NCBI RefSeq assembly: GCF_905371695.1
Contig: NZ_CAJPMA010000002.1
Location: forward strand, 1 to 40,005
Direction of reading: 5' to 3'
DNA: 40,005 bases
Origin: an uncultured Campylobacter sp.
GTDB taxonomy: Bacteria; Campylobacterota; Campylobacteria; Campylobacterales; Campylobacteraceae
Positions within the stretch are counted from its first letter, which is position 1, and each line of letters begins with the position of its first letter. The notes beneath the pieces are model-generated. The model had not been told where the DNA came from. It made no database searches and saw nothing but the letters and a program-made list of their open reading frames with translations. Positions 16,637 through 24,932 of the stretch are shown here, piece after piece. A program made the position numbers and the translations under genes.

Positions 16637-16688
16637 GCCGCGGTGGCGAAATTTTTTAGTTCATTCAAAGACTCTCAAAAACGAGCGC

Positions 16689-17159
16689 TTAAAGGCGCAT
16701 ATTTGCGGCGTGCGTAAGCGCTACGGCTATGGCATCGGTAATATCGAGCGGTTTAATCTCTTTCGTTATGCCTAAAATTTTTTTCACCATAAACGCCACC
16801 TGCTCCTTTTCGGCCTTTGCCTTGCCCGTAACGGCCTTTTTTACTTGAAGGGGCGTATACTCGGCGAAATCTCCGTGAAGCTGTAAAATTTTAAGGCTTA
16901 AAGCGCCGCGGAACTGCGCAAGTTTAAGCACGGTTTTAGGGTTATATGCGAAAAATATATCTTCGATCGCTACCGCGCCGAATTCGTGATTTTTAAAGAT
17001 TACGTCCAGCCCCTCGCAAAGCTCGGTTATTTGATATTGCAGGGTGCTAGGTTTAATCTTAATAAGTCCCGCCTCGATCAGAGCGGTTTTTCTAGCGGTT
17101 TTTTCAACGATTGCGTAGCCGCAATTTCGGCTACCGGGGTCGATTCCTAAAATTTTCAT
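16689..17159 (-). CDS. ruvC: Holliday junction resolvase RuvC
   Basis: 156 residues. RuvC cuts Holliday junctions together with RuvAB during recombination repair. The RNase-H-like fold is clear: D7 in MKILGIDPGS, the second acid in VAIEDIFFAYN (near E68), and the C-terminal acidic pair in KPLDITDAIAVALTH. The ATG at 17159 is preferred over the TTG one codon upstream because the AAAGG ribosome site is then 5-6 nt away. Its position next to dnaA, transcribed divergently, is the order seen at the origin of many epsilonproteobacteria. Confidence 0.96.
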   Translation of the reverse strand: MKILGIDPGSRNCGYAIVEKTARKTALIEAGLIKIKPSTLQYQITELCEGLDVIFKNHEFGAVAIEDIFFAYNPKTVLKLAQFRGALSLKILQLHGDFAEYTPLQVKKAVTGKAKAEKEQVAFMVKKILGITKEIKPLDITDAIAVALTHAANMRL

Positions 17160-17171
17160 CAATGCCTTTTT

Positions 17172-17260
17172 CTAAATTTTTTCACGAGTTTTTCACGCCG
17201 TGAATAAGTTATTTTAAAATAGTTTAACAAACAATTTATTAAATTTAAGATACAATCGCT
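17172..17260. other. oriC: Candidate oriC part 1 (upstream of dnaA)
   Basis: Three DnaA-box-like 9-mers are packed into 30 bp: TTTTTCACG at 17178-17186 and 17189-17197 on the plus strand, and TTATTCACG on the minus strand at 17199-17207. They are followed by about 40 bp of almost pure A/T (17205-17250), which could be an unwinding element or simply promoter sequence. The same box form recurs between dnaA and dnaN. That epsilonproteobacterial origins lie in ruvC-dnaA-dnaN regions and can be split is established knowledge; the assignment here is an inference. Confidence 0.65.
17251..17256 (+). promoter_or_regulatory. -10 element for dnaA
   Basis: TACAAT in AAGATACAATCGC, 29 bp before the TTG start codon, placed downstream of the DnaA-box cluster, which would allow autoregulation by DnaA. 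Confidence 0.55.
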
Positions 17261-17285
17261 AGCTACTAACAATAAAGGTCGAATT

Positions 17286-18596
17286 TTGCTCGCAGACGAA
17301 ATTTTAGAGTTATTAGGCGCCGAAATATCGCCTAACGAATACGAATGCTATATTAAACAGCTTAAATTTAACGAAAAGGCGTCAAGTCCGGATTTAATCG
17401 TATTTAGCGTGCCAAACGGACTAATAGCAAAATTTATAAAGACCAAATACGCGGATAAAATCGCCCATCTTTTTGAAGTTAAAACAGGAATTAAACCGCA
17501 AGTTAATATAGCCTTACAAAATAAAAACAAAAGCGCCAAACAAAATAAAATCGACGTCAAACAGATAAAAGCCCAAAGCGACACGCTAAGTCAGGCATAT
17601 ACCTTTGAAAATTTCGTCGTGGGCGACTCTAATCAATTTGCCTACCTTACTTGCAAAGCCGTCGCCGAAAGACCCGGAAACGCGTTTAACCCGCTTTTTA
17701 TCTACGGGGCTAGCGGTCTAGGTAAAACTCACCTACTTCAATCGGTCGGAAATTTCTGCCTAAACCAAGGCAAAATCGTAATTTGCGTAACGAGCGAGCA
17801 ATTTATTACGGACTTTACATATAACATAAATAACCACTCGATGGAAAAATTTCGCGAGAAATACCGAAACTGCGACGTTTTACTCATCGACGACGTGCAA
17901 TTTTTAGGCAAGACCGATAAAATTCAGGAAGAATTTTTTCACACATTTAACGAGCTTTACGCTAAAAAAAGTCAGATCGTAATGACCTCCGATAAACCGC
18001 CCAAATCGTTAAAAGGGTTTGAAAACCGACTACAATCTAGATTTGAAAACAGCGTAATGGCGGATATTACGCCGCCCGAGCTCGACACTAAAATCGCCAT
18101 TATAGAAAAAAAATGTGAGTTTAACAATATCTCGCTAAATAAGGACATAATTAATTATATAGCTACTAATCTAGGCGATAATATCCGAGAAATCGAAGGC
18201 GCTATCAGTAACATAAACGCTTACGCCACGCTAATGCGACAAGAAATTACGCTAGAATTCGCCAAAAACATTATCAAAGATCAAATCAAAGAAAAGCGCG
18301 AAAACATAACGCTGGAAAATATAGTAACCGCGGTAAGCAAAGAACTAAATATAAAGCCTAGCGAGATAAAAAGTAAATCAAGAGTAGCAAGCGTCGTCGA
18401 AGCGCGCCGCATCATCATCTATCTAAGCAAAACGCTAACGCAAAATTCTATGCCTCAAATCGCTAGCTACTTCGGAATGAAAGACCATAGCGCAGTTAGC
18501 CACAATATGAAAAAAATAAACGAACTAATCGAAAGCGACGAAATTTTCGGTTTAAAAGTAGCCGAGCTAAAAAATAAAATTTTAACAAAAGGATAA
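17286..18596 (+). CDS. dnaA: Chromosomal replication initiator DnaA
   Basis: 436 residues. The initiator binds DnaA boxes and opens the origin. Domain I is at 1-80; the AAA+ core has Walker A GASGLGKTH (near 141-149) and Walker B LLIDDVQF (near 199-206); domain IV ends with the DnaA signature region SKSRVASVVEARRIIIYL and GMKDHSAVSHNMKKI, the helix-turn-helix that reads the box. The start is TTG at 17286, with AAAGG 7 nt upstream; no in-frame ATG or GTG fits better. Probable autoregulation through the boxes upstream. It heads the dnaA-dnaN-gyrB order. Confidence 0.98.
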   Translation: MLADEILELLGAEISPNEYECYIKQLKFNEKASSPDLIVFSVPNGLIAKFIKTKYADKIAHLFEVKTGIKPQVNIALQNKNKSAKQNKIDVKQIKAQSDTLSQAYTFENFVVGDSNQFAYLTCKAVAERPGNAFNPLFIYGASGLGKTHLLQSVGNFCLNQGKIVICVTSEQFITDFTYNINNHSMEKFREKYRNCDVLLIDDVQFLGKTDKIQEEFFHTFNELYAKKSQIVMTSDKPPKSLKGFENRLQSRFENSVMADITPPELDTKIAIIEKKCEFNNISLNKDIINYIATNLGDNIREIEGAISNINAYATLMRQEITLEFAKNIIKDQIKEKRENITLENIVTAVSKELNIKPSEIKSKSRVASVVEARRIIIYLSKTLTQNSMPQIASYFGMKDHSAVSHNMKKINELIESDEIFGLKVAELKNKILTKG

Positions 18597-18609
18597 AAAA
18601 GCAGATGAA

Positions 18610-18725
18610 ATTTGTGAATAAATGTGAGAAACTTAGGAAATCTTTTCACGTTTTAAAGCCTGAAATTTCAAGAAAATTCGAGCTTTTTCACGTTTTAACT
18701 ACGCCTACTAACGCTACTAAATAAA
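18610..18725. other. oriC: Candidate oriC part 2 (dnaA-dnaN spacer)
   Basis: The 152-bp spacer carries four DnaA-box-like 9-mers: TTATTCACA (minus, 18613-18621), TTTCTCACA (minus, 18623-18631), CTTTTCACG (plus, 18642-18650) and TTTTTCACG (plus, 18684-18692). The last two belong to a perfect 14-bp direct repeat TTTTCACGTTTTAA (18643-18656 and 18685-18698), 42 bp apart. Next to the last box, the complement of 18698-18720 reads repeated TTAGTAG units, similar to the DnaA-trio idea of repeated TAG triplets. The origin assignment is inferred. Confidence 0.7.
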
Positions 18726-18748
18726 TTTAAAAAATAAAGGAAGAAAAA

Positions 18749-19816
18749 ATGAAAGCGGTAATAAACAAAAACGTCCTAGAAAGCATAGTAACAAATACTA
18801 ACCCTTACCTAGAAAAACGCGATTTAAGCGCTATAACCTCGCATATTTCCATCTCCGCAAAAGACGGAGCGCTTAGTATAAAAGCTACCGATCACGAAAT
18901 AGGGCTAGCCTATAAACTAACTAACGTAAAAATTTCCGACGAAGGATATGCTACTGCAAACGGAAAAAAGCTGCTTGATATTATTAAAAGCCTAAAAGAA
19001 GAAGAAGTAACGTTAGAAACCGTTAATAACTACCTTTACATAAAGCAAAAAAATTCTAAATATAAGCTTCCTATGTATAAATTCGAAGATTTTCCGCAAT
19101 TTCCGGAAGTAGAAGGAAAATCTAAATTCGACGTAGATGCCGTGATGCTCGGTCGAAGCTTAAAGAAAATTTTACCTAGTATCGATACGAATAATCCTAA
19201 ATACGAGCTAAACGGAGCTTTACTAGATATTAGGCATAATTTTATAAACATCGTAGGAACCGATACTAAAAGACTTAGCATATTTAAATTCGAAACCACT
19301 ACCGAAAAAGAATTTTCGATAATCATCCCTAAAAAAGCGATAAACGAAATTCAAAAGCTCTTTTTCGATAAAATCGAAATTTACTACGACGAAAACACGC
19401 TAATCGCTCAAAGCCAAAATTTCGAATTTTTTACCAAGCTAATAAACGGCAAATACCCCGACTACGACCGCGTCGTACCGAAAGAGATTAAAAAACGATT
19501 ATTGCTTAACCGCGATAAAATGATGGACGCGATTAGGACGATCTCGATGTTAAGCGATCAGATGAAAATCACTTTTGCGCCCGATACGATTTCTTTTGAA
19601 AGCATTATAGAAGATAATTCCGAAGCAAAAACTACGATCGAGTATCAAACGGGACTTGAAGAAGAATTTTATATAGGCGTGAAAAACCGCTATTTAATCG
19701 ATTTTTTAACCAGCATAGAGGACGATAACTTCGAGCTTGGATTTAACGATGCTAATTTAGCCTTCGTAGTTAGTTCAAAAGAACTTAAAACAGTTATCAT
19801 GCCGATAAATTTGTAA
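18749..19816 (+). CDS. dnaN: DNA polymerase III sliding clamp (beta)
   Basis: 355 residues, normal for epsilonproteobacterial clamps. The protein forms the ring that tethers polymerase III to DNA. Three clamp domains are visible, with recognisable segments ELNGALLDIRHNFINIVGTDTKRLS in domain 2 and the C-terminal AFVVSSKELKTVIMPINL in place of the usual VxMPxRL ending. It follows dnaA and the DnaA-box spacer and lies 10 bp before gyrB. GGAAG ribosome site ahead of the ATG. Confidence 0.97.
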   Translation: MKAVINKNVLESIVTNTNPYLEKRDLSAITSHISISAKDGALSIKATDHEIGLAYKLTNVKISDEGYATANGKKLLDIIKSLKEEEVTLETVNNYLYIKQKNSKYKLPMYKFEDFPQFPEVEGKSKFDVDAVMLGRSLKKILPSIDTNNPKYELNGALLDIRHNFINIVGTDTKRLSIFKFETTTEKEFSIIIPKKAINEIQKLFFDKIEIYYDENTLIAQSQNFEFFTKLINGKYPDYDRVVPKEIKKRLLLNRDKMMDAIRTISMLSDQMKITFAPDTISFESIIEDNSEAKTTIEYQTGLEEEFYIGVKNRYLIDFLTSIEDDNFELGFNDANLAFVVSSKELKTVIMPINL

Positions 19817-19826
19817 AAGGAAAAAT

Positions 19827-22142
19827 ATGTCAGAAAAACAATACGACGCCGGTAATATTAAGGTTTTAAAAGGGCTAGAAGCCGTTCGCAAACGCCCTGG
19901 AATGTATATCGGCGACACTAATATCGGCGGTCTTCATCACATGATCTACGAAGTCGTTGATAACTCCATAGATGAAGCGATGGCGGGATATTGTGATACG
20001 ATCGATATTGAACTTACTCGCGAGGGAAGTTGTATGGTAACCGATAACGGGCGCGGTATCCCCGTAGATATGCATCCAACCGAAAATTTACCGGCGGCTA
20101 CGGTAGTTTTAACGGTGCTTCACGCGGGCGGAAAATTTGACAAAGACACTTATAAAGTGTCGGGCGGTTTGCACGGCGTAGGCGTTAGCGTCGTTAACGC
20201 GTTATCAAAAAAGCTGGTTTTAAATATTAAAAGGGACGGAAATTTATACCGACAAGAATTTTCTTGCGGTATTCCTACGACGGGGTTAGAAGTTGTAAAA
20301 ACGACTAATAGAACCGGAACTCAGGTAGAATTTTGGCCCGACGATACCATATTTGAAGTAACTAATTTCGACCGTGAGATTTTAGCCAAGCGCTTTCGTG
20401 AGTTAGCTTATTTAAATCCTAAGATCACTATAAATTTTAAAGACCAGCGCGACGGATTTAACGAAAGTTATCATTTTGAAGGCGGATTAGAGAGCTTCGT
20501 AACCGATATGAATAAGGCTCAATCCGTTAGTAAAGCAGTTTCTTTTAGCGGCGGGGAAGAGGACGTAGTAGTCGATTTTGCATTAATGTATAACGACACT
20601 TATAGCGAAAATTTACTAAGCTTCGTAAATAATATTAAAACTCCCGACGGCGGCACGCACGAGGCGGGATTTAGAGCCGGCCTTACCCGCGTAATTACGA
20701 ATTATATCCAAGCAAACGCCGCAGCACGCGAAAAAGATACGAAAATCACGGGCGACGATATTAGAGAAGGGCTAATAGCGGTAGTTAGCGTAAAAGTTCC
20801 CGAGCCTCAATTTGAAGGTCAGACCAAAGGAAAACTCGGATCTAGCTACGTAAAACCGATCGTTCAGAAAATGGTTTTTGACGTGCTTACTAAATATTTT
20901 GAAGAAAATCCGATCGAAGCTCGCGCTATAATGGAAAAAGCGCTGATGGCTGCGCGCGGGCGCGAGGCCGCAAAAAGAGCGCGCGATCTAACGCGTAAAA
21001 AAGAAGGCCTTAGCGTAGGAACGCTTCCGGGAAAGTTAGCCGATTGCCAAAGCAAGGACGCGACTATTAGCGAGCTTTATTTGGTGGAGGGCGACTCTGC
21101 TGGCGGTTCGGCTAAGCAAGGACGCGACCGCGTATTTCAGGCGATTTTACCGCTAAAAGGTAAAATTTTAAACGTCGAAAAATCGCGTTTGGATAAAATT
21201 TTAAAATCAGACGAGATAAAAAATATGATAACAGCGCTGGGATGCGGTATAGGCGACGAATTCGACGCTGAAAAGCTTCGCTATCACAAAATTATTATCA
21301 TGACCGACGCCGACGTAGACGGTAGCCATATTCAGACGCTTCTTCTTACGTTCTTTTTCCGATTTTTAAATAAAGTCGTAGAAAACGGCTATATTTACCT
21401 AGCGCAGCCGCCGCTTTACCGTTATAAAAAAGGTAAAAAAGAAATTTATCTAAAAGATGAAAAGGCGCTAAACGAATTTTTAATCCAAACCGGTATCGAA
21501 GGGATGGAATTTGAAGGTATCGGCAGTAACGATTTGGTAGATTTCCTTAAAATCGTAGCCGCTTATCGATCGGTGCTTAAAGAGCTTGAAAAACGCTTTA
21601 ACGTACTTTCGGCGATCCGCTATATGATAGAAAATCCAGATATCATCGGCAAAACCTATCCAGAAATTTTTGAAATTTTAAAGAGCTATTTACAAGCGCA
21701 AGGACATAATATCTTAAATTCCTACGTAAACGACGAGGAAGTTAGAATTTACGTGCAAACCGAAAGCGGCCTTGAAGAGTTAATCGTAAACGATAATTTA
21801 TTCGCAAATCCGCTTTACGAAGAGGCGGTGCATATAAGTAAAAAAATTAAAGAGCGGGATATGGATTTCGGCGAAAAAGACGTACTAGACGTACTAGACG
21901 AGATCGAGAAAAACGCCAAAAAAGGCGCTTATATCCAGCGTTATAAAGGTCTTGGCGAGATGAATCCCGAACAGCTTTGGGAGACTACGATGAACCCTGA
22001 AAACCGTCGCTTACTCAAAATAAACATAAACGATGCGGCAAGCGCTTCTGATACGTTTAATCTTTTCATGGGCGACGAGGTCGAGCCGCGTAGAAACTAT
22101 ATCCAAGATCACGCCAAAGACGTGAAGCATTTAGATATTTAA
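19827..22142 (+). CDS. gyrB: DNA gyrase subunit B
   Basis: 771 residues. ATP-driven subunit of gyrase, which adds negative supercoils. The GHKL ATPase is at the N-terminus (VVDNSIDEAMAG, DNGRGIPVD, GGLHGVGVSVVNALS), the transducer follows, and the TOPRIM domain has LVEGDSAGGSAKQGRDR and DADVDGSHI. The C-terminus has the typical QRYKGLGEMNPEQLWETTMNPE. Its position just after dnaN and beside the origin is classic. Target of aminocoumarins and, with GyrA, of quinolones. Confidence 0.98.
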   Translation: MSEKQYDAGNIKVLKGLEAVRKRPGMYIGDTNIGGLHHMIYEVVDNSIDEAMAGYCDTIDIELTREGSCMVTDNGRGIPVDMHPTENLPAATVVLTVLHAGGKFDKDTYKVSGGLHGVGVSVVNALSKKLVLNIKRDGNLYRQEFSCGIPTTGLEVVKTTNRTGTQVEFWPDDTIFEVTNFDREILAKRFRELAYLNPKITINFKDQRDGFNESYHFEGGLESFVTDMNKAQSVSKAVSFSGGEEDVVVDFALMYNDTYSENLLSFVNNIKTPDGGTHEAGFRAGLTRVITNYIQANAAAREKDTKITGDDIREGLIAVVSVKVPEPQFEGQTKGKLGSSYVKPIVQKMVFDVLTKYFEENPIEARAIMEKALMAARGREAAKRARDLTRKKEGLSVGTLPGKLADCQSKDATISELYLVEGDSAGGSAKQGRDRVFQAILPLKGKILNVEKSRLDKILKSDEIKNMITALGCGIGDEFDAEKLRYHKIIIMTDADVDGSHIQTLLLTFFFRFLNKVVENGYIYLAQPPLYRYKKGKKEIYLKDEKALNEFLIQTGIEGMEFEGIGSNDLVDFLKIVAAYRSVLKELEKRFNVLSAIRYMIENPDIIGKTYPEIFEILKSYLQAQGHNILNSYVNDEEVRIYVQTESGLEELIVNDNLFANPLYEEAVHISKKIKERDMDFGEKDVLDVLDEIEKNAKKGAYIQRYKGLGEMNPEQLWETTMNPENRRLLKININDAASASDTFNLFMGDEVEPRRNYIQDHAKDVKHLDI

Positions 22143-22174
22143 CCTAGCGCGGCAAGTTTATAAAAAGGAAAAAA

Positions 22175-22822
22175 ATGAGCGAAAATTTAAGATACGGCGA
22201 GAGCGAAATAAGAAATTTCGACATGCAAAAAGATCTTGAAATTTGGGAAAATAAACATGAGCGAGATTACACTATCAAAATTACGTTACCGGAATTTTGC
22301 TGCCTTTGTCCGCGTTCTGGGTATCCCGATTTTGCGACGATTTATCTTGAATACGTGCCTAATAAATGGGTCGTCGAGTTAAAAGCGATAAAGCTTTATA
22401 TAAATAGCTTTATGAACCGCCATATAAGCCACGAGGATAGTATAAACGAAATTTACACCGCGCTTTTTGAAAAATTACAACCGAAATTTATGAAAATTAA
22501 GGGCGATTTTAACCCGCGCGGGAACGTGCATACGATGATTGAAATTTGCTCGGAAAATTTAACTATGGTTAGTCAAGATAAAGCTCCAACGCAAAATTTT
22601 AAGCGCGATGAGGACTTTAAAGAGCGCGAAAATTTCAAAAAAAGCGATCGTTTCGGCTCTAAAAGCGGCGGCTCTCGCGGCGCAAGGGACGCAAAAGGCT
22701 CGAAATTTAGCGATTTTAAAGACGAAAAACCGCGCAGATCAAGCGGTAGCAAGGACGGATTTAAAAAACTAAATTTTAGCGGAGATAAAAAGCCTCGCGT
22801 AGTTAAAAAAGATAAGCGATGA
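22175..22822 (+). CDS. queF: 7-cyano-7-deazaguanine reductase QueF with long basic C-terminal tail
   Basis: 215 residues. QueF reduces preQ0 to preQ1 with NADPH in queuosine synthesis for tRNA. The core (1-130) has the catalytic C45 in LCPRSGYPDF with D52, and the family's ELKAIKLYINSFMNRHISHE segment. This unimodular type normally ends near residue 130-165. Here about 80 extra residues follow (135-215), highly charged and low in complexity: repeats of Lys/Arg with Asp/Glu, Ser-Gly stretches such as GSKSGGSRGARDAKGSK, ending KKPRVVKKDKR. The tail looks disordered and RNA-binding-like; its function is unknown. ATGA overlap with the next gene. Confidence 0.92.
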   Translation: MSENLRYGESEIRNFDMQKDLEIWENKHERDYTIKITLPEFCCLCPRSGYPDFATIYLEYVPNKWVVELKAIKLYINSFMNRHISHEDSINEIYTALFEKLQPKFMKIKGDFNPRGNVHTMIEICSENLTMVSQDKAPTQNFKRDEDFKERENFKKSDRFGSKSGGSRGARDAKGSKFSDFKDEKPRRSSGSKDGFKKLNFSGDKKPRVVKKDKR

Positions 22823-24057
22823 TAAGCCCTCAGCTAATCGAACACATTTTTAAAGCCGCGTCTATCTCGCGCTGGAACGACTATCCTAAGATGACTAATC
22901 TAGTCGAGCTAGATAAACAAGCGCATAAATTTATCATCGCTTATTTTATCGCTAAATTCGAGCGCGACGTCGATATGAATTATTTAATAGAAGCCGGAAT
23001 TTTCGAGTTTTTAAGCCGCGTGGTGGTTACCGACATTCGTCCGGACGTTTTTCATCACATTCAGCGCACGAAAAAAGAGCAGGTAAACGCGTGGGTATTA
23101 AATAATTTAGAGGAGTTAATTTCTAGCGTGCAAGGCGGCGAATTTTTATCGCGCCTGCGTAAATTTTTAACTAAAAACGATAAAAAGCACGAAAAAGAGC
23201 GACTTATTTTAAAGGCGGCAAGCTACCTATCTACGCGCTGGGAATTTTCGATAGTTTATCAAACGAGCCGTTTTTTAAGTGATATCGACGAGCTAAAACG
23301 CAAAGTCGAAGAGGAGATGGAGGATTATTACGAGCTAATCGGCGTACGTAAAATCGCAATGAATCAAAAGCTAGCTAAACTAGTCGATCTAGCAGGACGT
23401 TTGCGCTTTCAAAAACGCTGGGCGCAGACGCCGCGTATCCCAGAGACCGCCGTACTAGGACATATGCTAGTGGTGGCGATTTTAAGCTATTTTTATTCGC
23501 TAGAAGTTAGCGCTTGCAAAAAGCGCCTTGAAAATAACTTTTTTTGCGCGCTTTTTCACGACCTGCCCGAAAGCCTAACGCGAGATATTATTAGTCCCGT
23601 AAAATACGGGGTAAAAGGGTTAAACGAGATAATTAGCGAGTATGAAATGCGTCTAATCGACGAGCAAATTTTGCCGTTCGTGCCCGAAATCGCGCGCGAG
23701 GAATTTAGCTACATTTTGGGTATCAGGCAAGAAGACGGGAAATTTATAAAAGACGAGTTTGAAAATCGCACGTTTGAGCGTAAAATTTTACCGCGCGAAG
23801 GCACGATGGAAAACGTAAACGAAGACGTTTATAACGCGATAGACGGCAAGGCGCTGAAATATTGCGATAAGCTTGCGGCTTATTTTGAAGCGGGAATTTC
23901 GATAAGCTACGGCGTAAAATCAAAAGAATTGATCGACGGATTTACGAATATGTACCGAAATTTTAGCGAAAAACCTAGAATCGACGGAGTGGATTTCTTA
24001 AAAATTTGCAATGAATTTAACGAGCATTTCGAGTTAGAAAAACCCCCTCTCAGATGA
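22819..24057 (+). CDS. HD-domain phosphohydrolase-like protein
   Basis: 412 residues. The central part has an HD-domain pattern: H215 (VLGHMLVVAIL), H247-D248 (ALFHDLPESLTRD), and a later Asp in YNAIDGKALKYCDKLAAYFEA, all metal ligands of HD hydrolases of the YfbR/HD_3 type. The first 200 residues are helical and not recognised. It probably hydrolyses a nucleotide or similar phosphate ester in the cytoplasm; the substrate is unknown. The start ATG overlaps the queF stop (ATGA). Its last few codons run into the 3' end of the SRP RNA gene on the opposite strand. Confidence 0.8.
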   Translation: MISPQLIEHIFKAASISRWNDYPKMTNLVELDKQAHKFIIAYFIAKFERDVDMNYLIEAGIFEFLSRVVVTDIRPDVFHHIQRTKKEQVNAWVLNNLEELISSVQGGEFLSRLRKFLTKNDKKHEKERLILKAASYLSTRWEFSIVYQTSRFLSDIDELKRKVEEEMEDYYELIGVRKIAMNQKLAKLVDLAGRLRFQKRWAQTPRIPETAVLGHMLVVAILSYFYSLEVSACKKRLENNFFCALFHDLPESLTRDIISPVKYGVKGLNEIISEYEMRLIDEQILPFVPEIAREEFSYILGIRQEDGKFIKDEFENRTFERKILPREGTMENVNEDVYNAIDGKALKYCDKLAAYFEAGISISYGVKSKELIDGFTNMYRNFSEKPRIDGVDFLKICNEFNEHFELEKPPLR

Positions 24058-24147
24058 CTGCGGCACACGCGACGAGCAAGTGTTCTGCTGTGTTCCCACC
24101 CTGAAACGGTGCTCGCAAGTAGCATTGCACAGGTCTAAGAAGGAGCG
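24043..24147 (-). ncRNA. ffs: Signal recognition particle RNA (4.5S, small bacterial type)
   Basis: On the minus strand the conserved SRP helix-8 pattern is visible: TCAGG, then GTG, GGAA tetraloop, CAC, then AGCAG, that is TCAGGGTGGGAACACAGCAG (about 24085-24104). This is flanked by CGAGCA/TGCTCG, an outer stem pair. The ends CCTTCT and AGAGGG pair to close a roughly 100-nt hairpin, and TTTTT follows at 24042-24038. The RNA binds Ffh and directs membrane proteins to the translocon. It is convergent with, and overlaps, the end of the HD-domain gene by about 15 bp. Exact ends are estimated. Confidence 0.85.
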
Positions 24148-24153
24148 AAGCGA

Positions 24154-24159
24154 ATAATA
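24154..24159 (-). promoter_or_regulatory. -10 element for ffs
   Basis: Minus strand reads GATATTATTCGC with TATTAT about 7 nt before the predicted RNA 5' end. Confidence 0.5.
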
Positions 24160-24161
24160 TC

Positions 24162-24209
24162 TAAAAAAGCTTAAATTTTGGCAATACCCATAAAAAAGCT
24201 TAAATTTTG
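24162..24209. repeat. 19-bp perfect direct repeat between ffs and the response-regulator gene
   Basis: TAAAAAAGCTTAAATTTTG occurs at 24162-24180 and again at 24191-24209, 29 bp apart start to start. The first copy abuts the ffs -10 element, the second is 34 bp before the response-regulator ATG. OmpR-type regulators often bind direct repeats, so this could be an autoregulatory site. Confidence 0.6.
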
Positions 24210-24242
24210 TGTAGTAAAATTTTACGCAAAAAAGGGAGATTG

Positions 24243-24932
24243 ATGCAAGGCAGCGAAATTTTAGACGTTTTATCTAGTAAAAGGGTTCTTTGTTTGGAGG
24301 ACGAACCCGGAATTTTAAATAATATTACCGAAAATTTGGAACTGTTTTTCGGCGAAGTGGTAGGCGTAAAAGACGGCAAAGAGGCGTTAGAACACATTGA
24401 TGCTTACGGCTACGACGCTTTAGTGTTTGATATCGGCGTACCGCACATAGACGGCTTGGAGCTTGCGAAAATAGTGCGGGAAAAAGACCACAAAATTCCG
24501 ATAGTAATCCTTTCAAGCCACACCGAACAGGAGTATTTGTGGCGTGCGGTGGAGCTTAAAATCACGAGGTATTTGCCTAAACCCTACGATAAAGAGGCAT
24601 TCATAAAGGCGCTTGAAGACGTAGCTTTGGAGCTGATAGATTATAAACCGCTAATTACGCTAAATAAAGACGTTAAATACGATTTTACTAAAAAGATAAT
24701 TTACGTAAAAGACGAGGCCTGTTGCCTTTCAAAAAGCGAATTTAAACTGCTCGATTATTTTTTAAATAACAAAAATCAAGCTATCACCTACGAGCAGCTG
24801 TTTGATTATATGTGGGAATACGAACAACCAACCAAAGAGGCGATAAAAGCAATCGTAAAAGAGTTGCGTAAAAAGGTAGGCAAAGACGCGATTAAAAATT
24901 TATACGGGATAGGCTATATCTGTGAAATATAG
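24243..24932 (+). CDS. mccR: OmpR-type response regulator, MccR-like
   Basis: 229 residues. Receiver domain at 10-125 with acidic pocket LEDE, phosphorylated D63 (LVFDIGVP) and K113 (LPKPYD). A winged-helix DNA-binding domain follows (about 140-229; LSKSEFKLLDYFLNNKNQAITYEQLFDYMW, ending NLYGIGYICEI). ATG at 24243 is chosen because GGGAG lies just upstream; an in-frame start 36 bp earlier has no ribosome site and would extend into the repeat. It overlaps the kinase gene by 11 bp and stands before mccA, as the regulator of sulfite respiration does in Wolinella. The symbol rests on that context. Confidence 0.88.
   Translation: MQGSEILDVLSSKRVLCLEDEPGILNNITENLELFFGEVVGVKDGKEALEHIDAYGYDALVFDIGVPHIDGLELAKIVREKDHKIPIVILSSHTEQEYLWRAVELKITRYLPKPYDKEAFIKALEDVALELIDYKPLITLNKDVKYDFTKKIIYVKDEACCLSKSEFKLLDYFLNNKNQAITYEQLFDYMWEYEQPTKEAIKAIVKELRKKVGKDAIKNLYGIGYICEI

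Noticed and set aside
24060..24150. Structured RNA on the plus strand after the HD-domain gene
   Set aside because: The SRP motif and the T run read correctly only on the minus strand.
24207..24242. Longer N-terminus for the response regulator
   Set aside because: It would start in the direct repeat and has no ribosome site; the receiver domain fits the later ATG.
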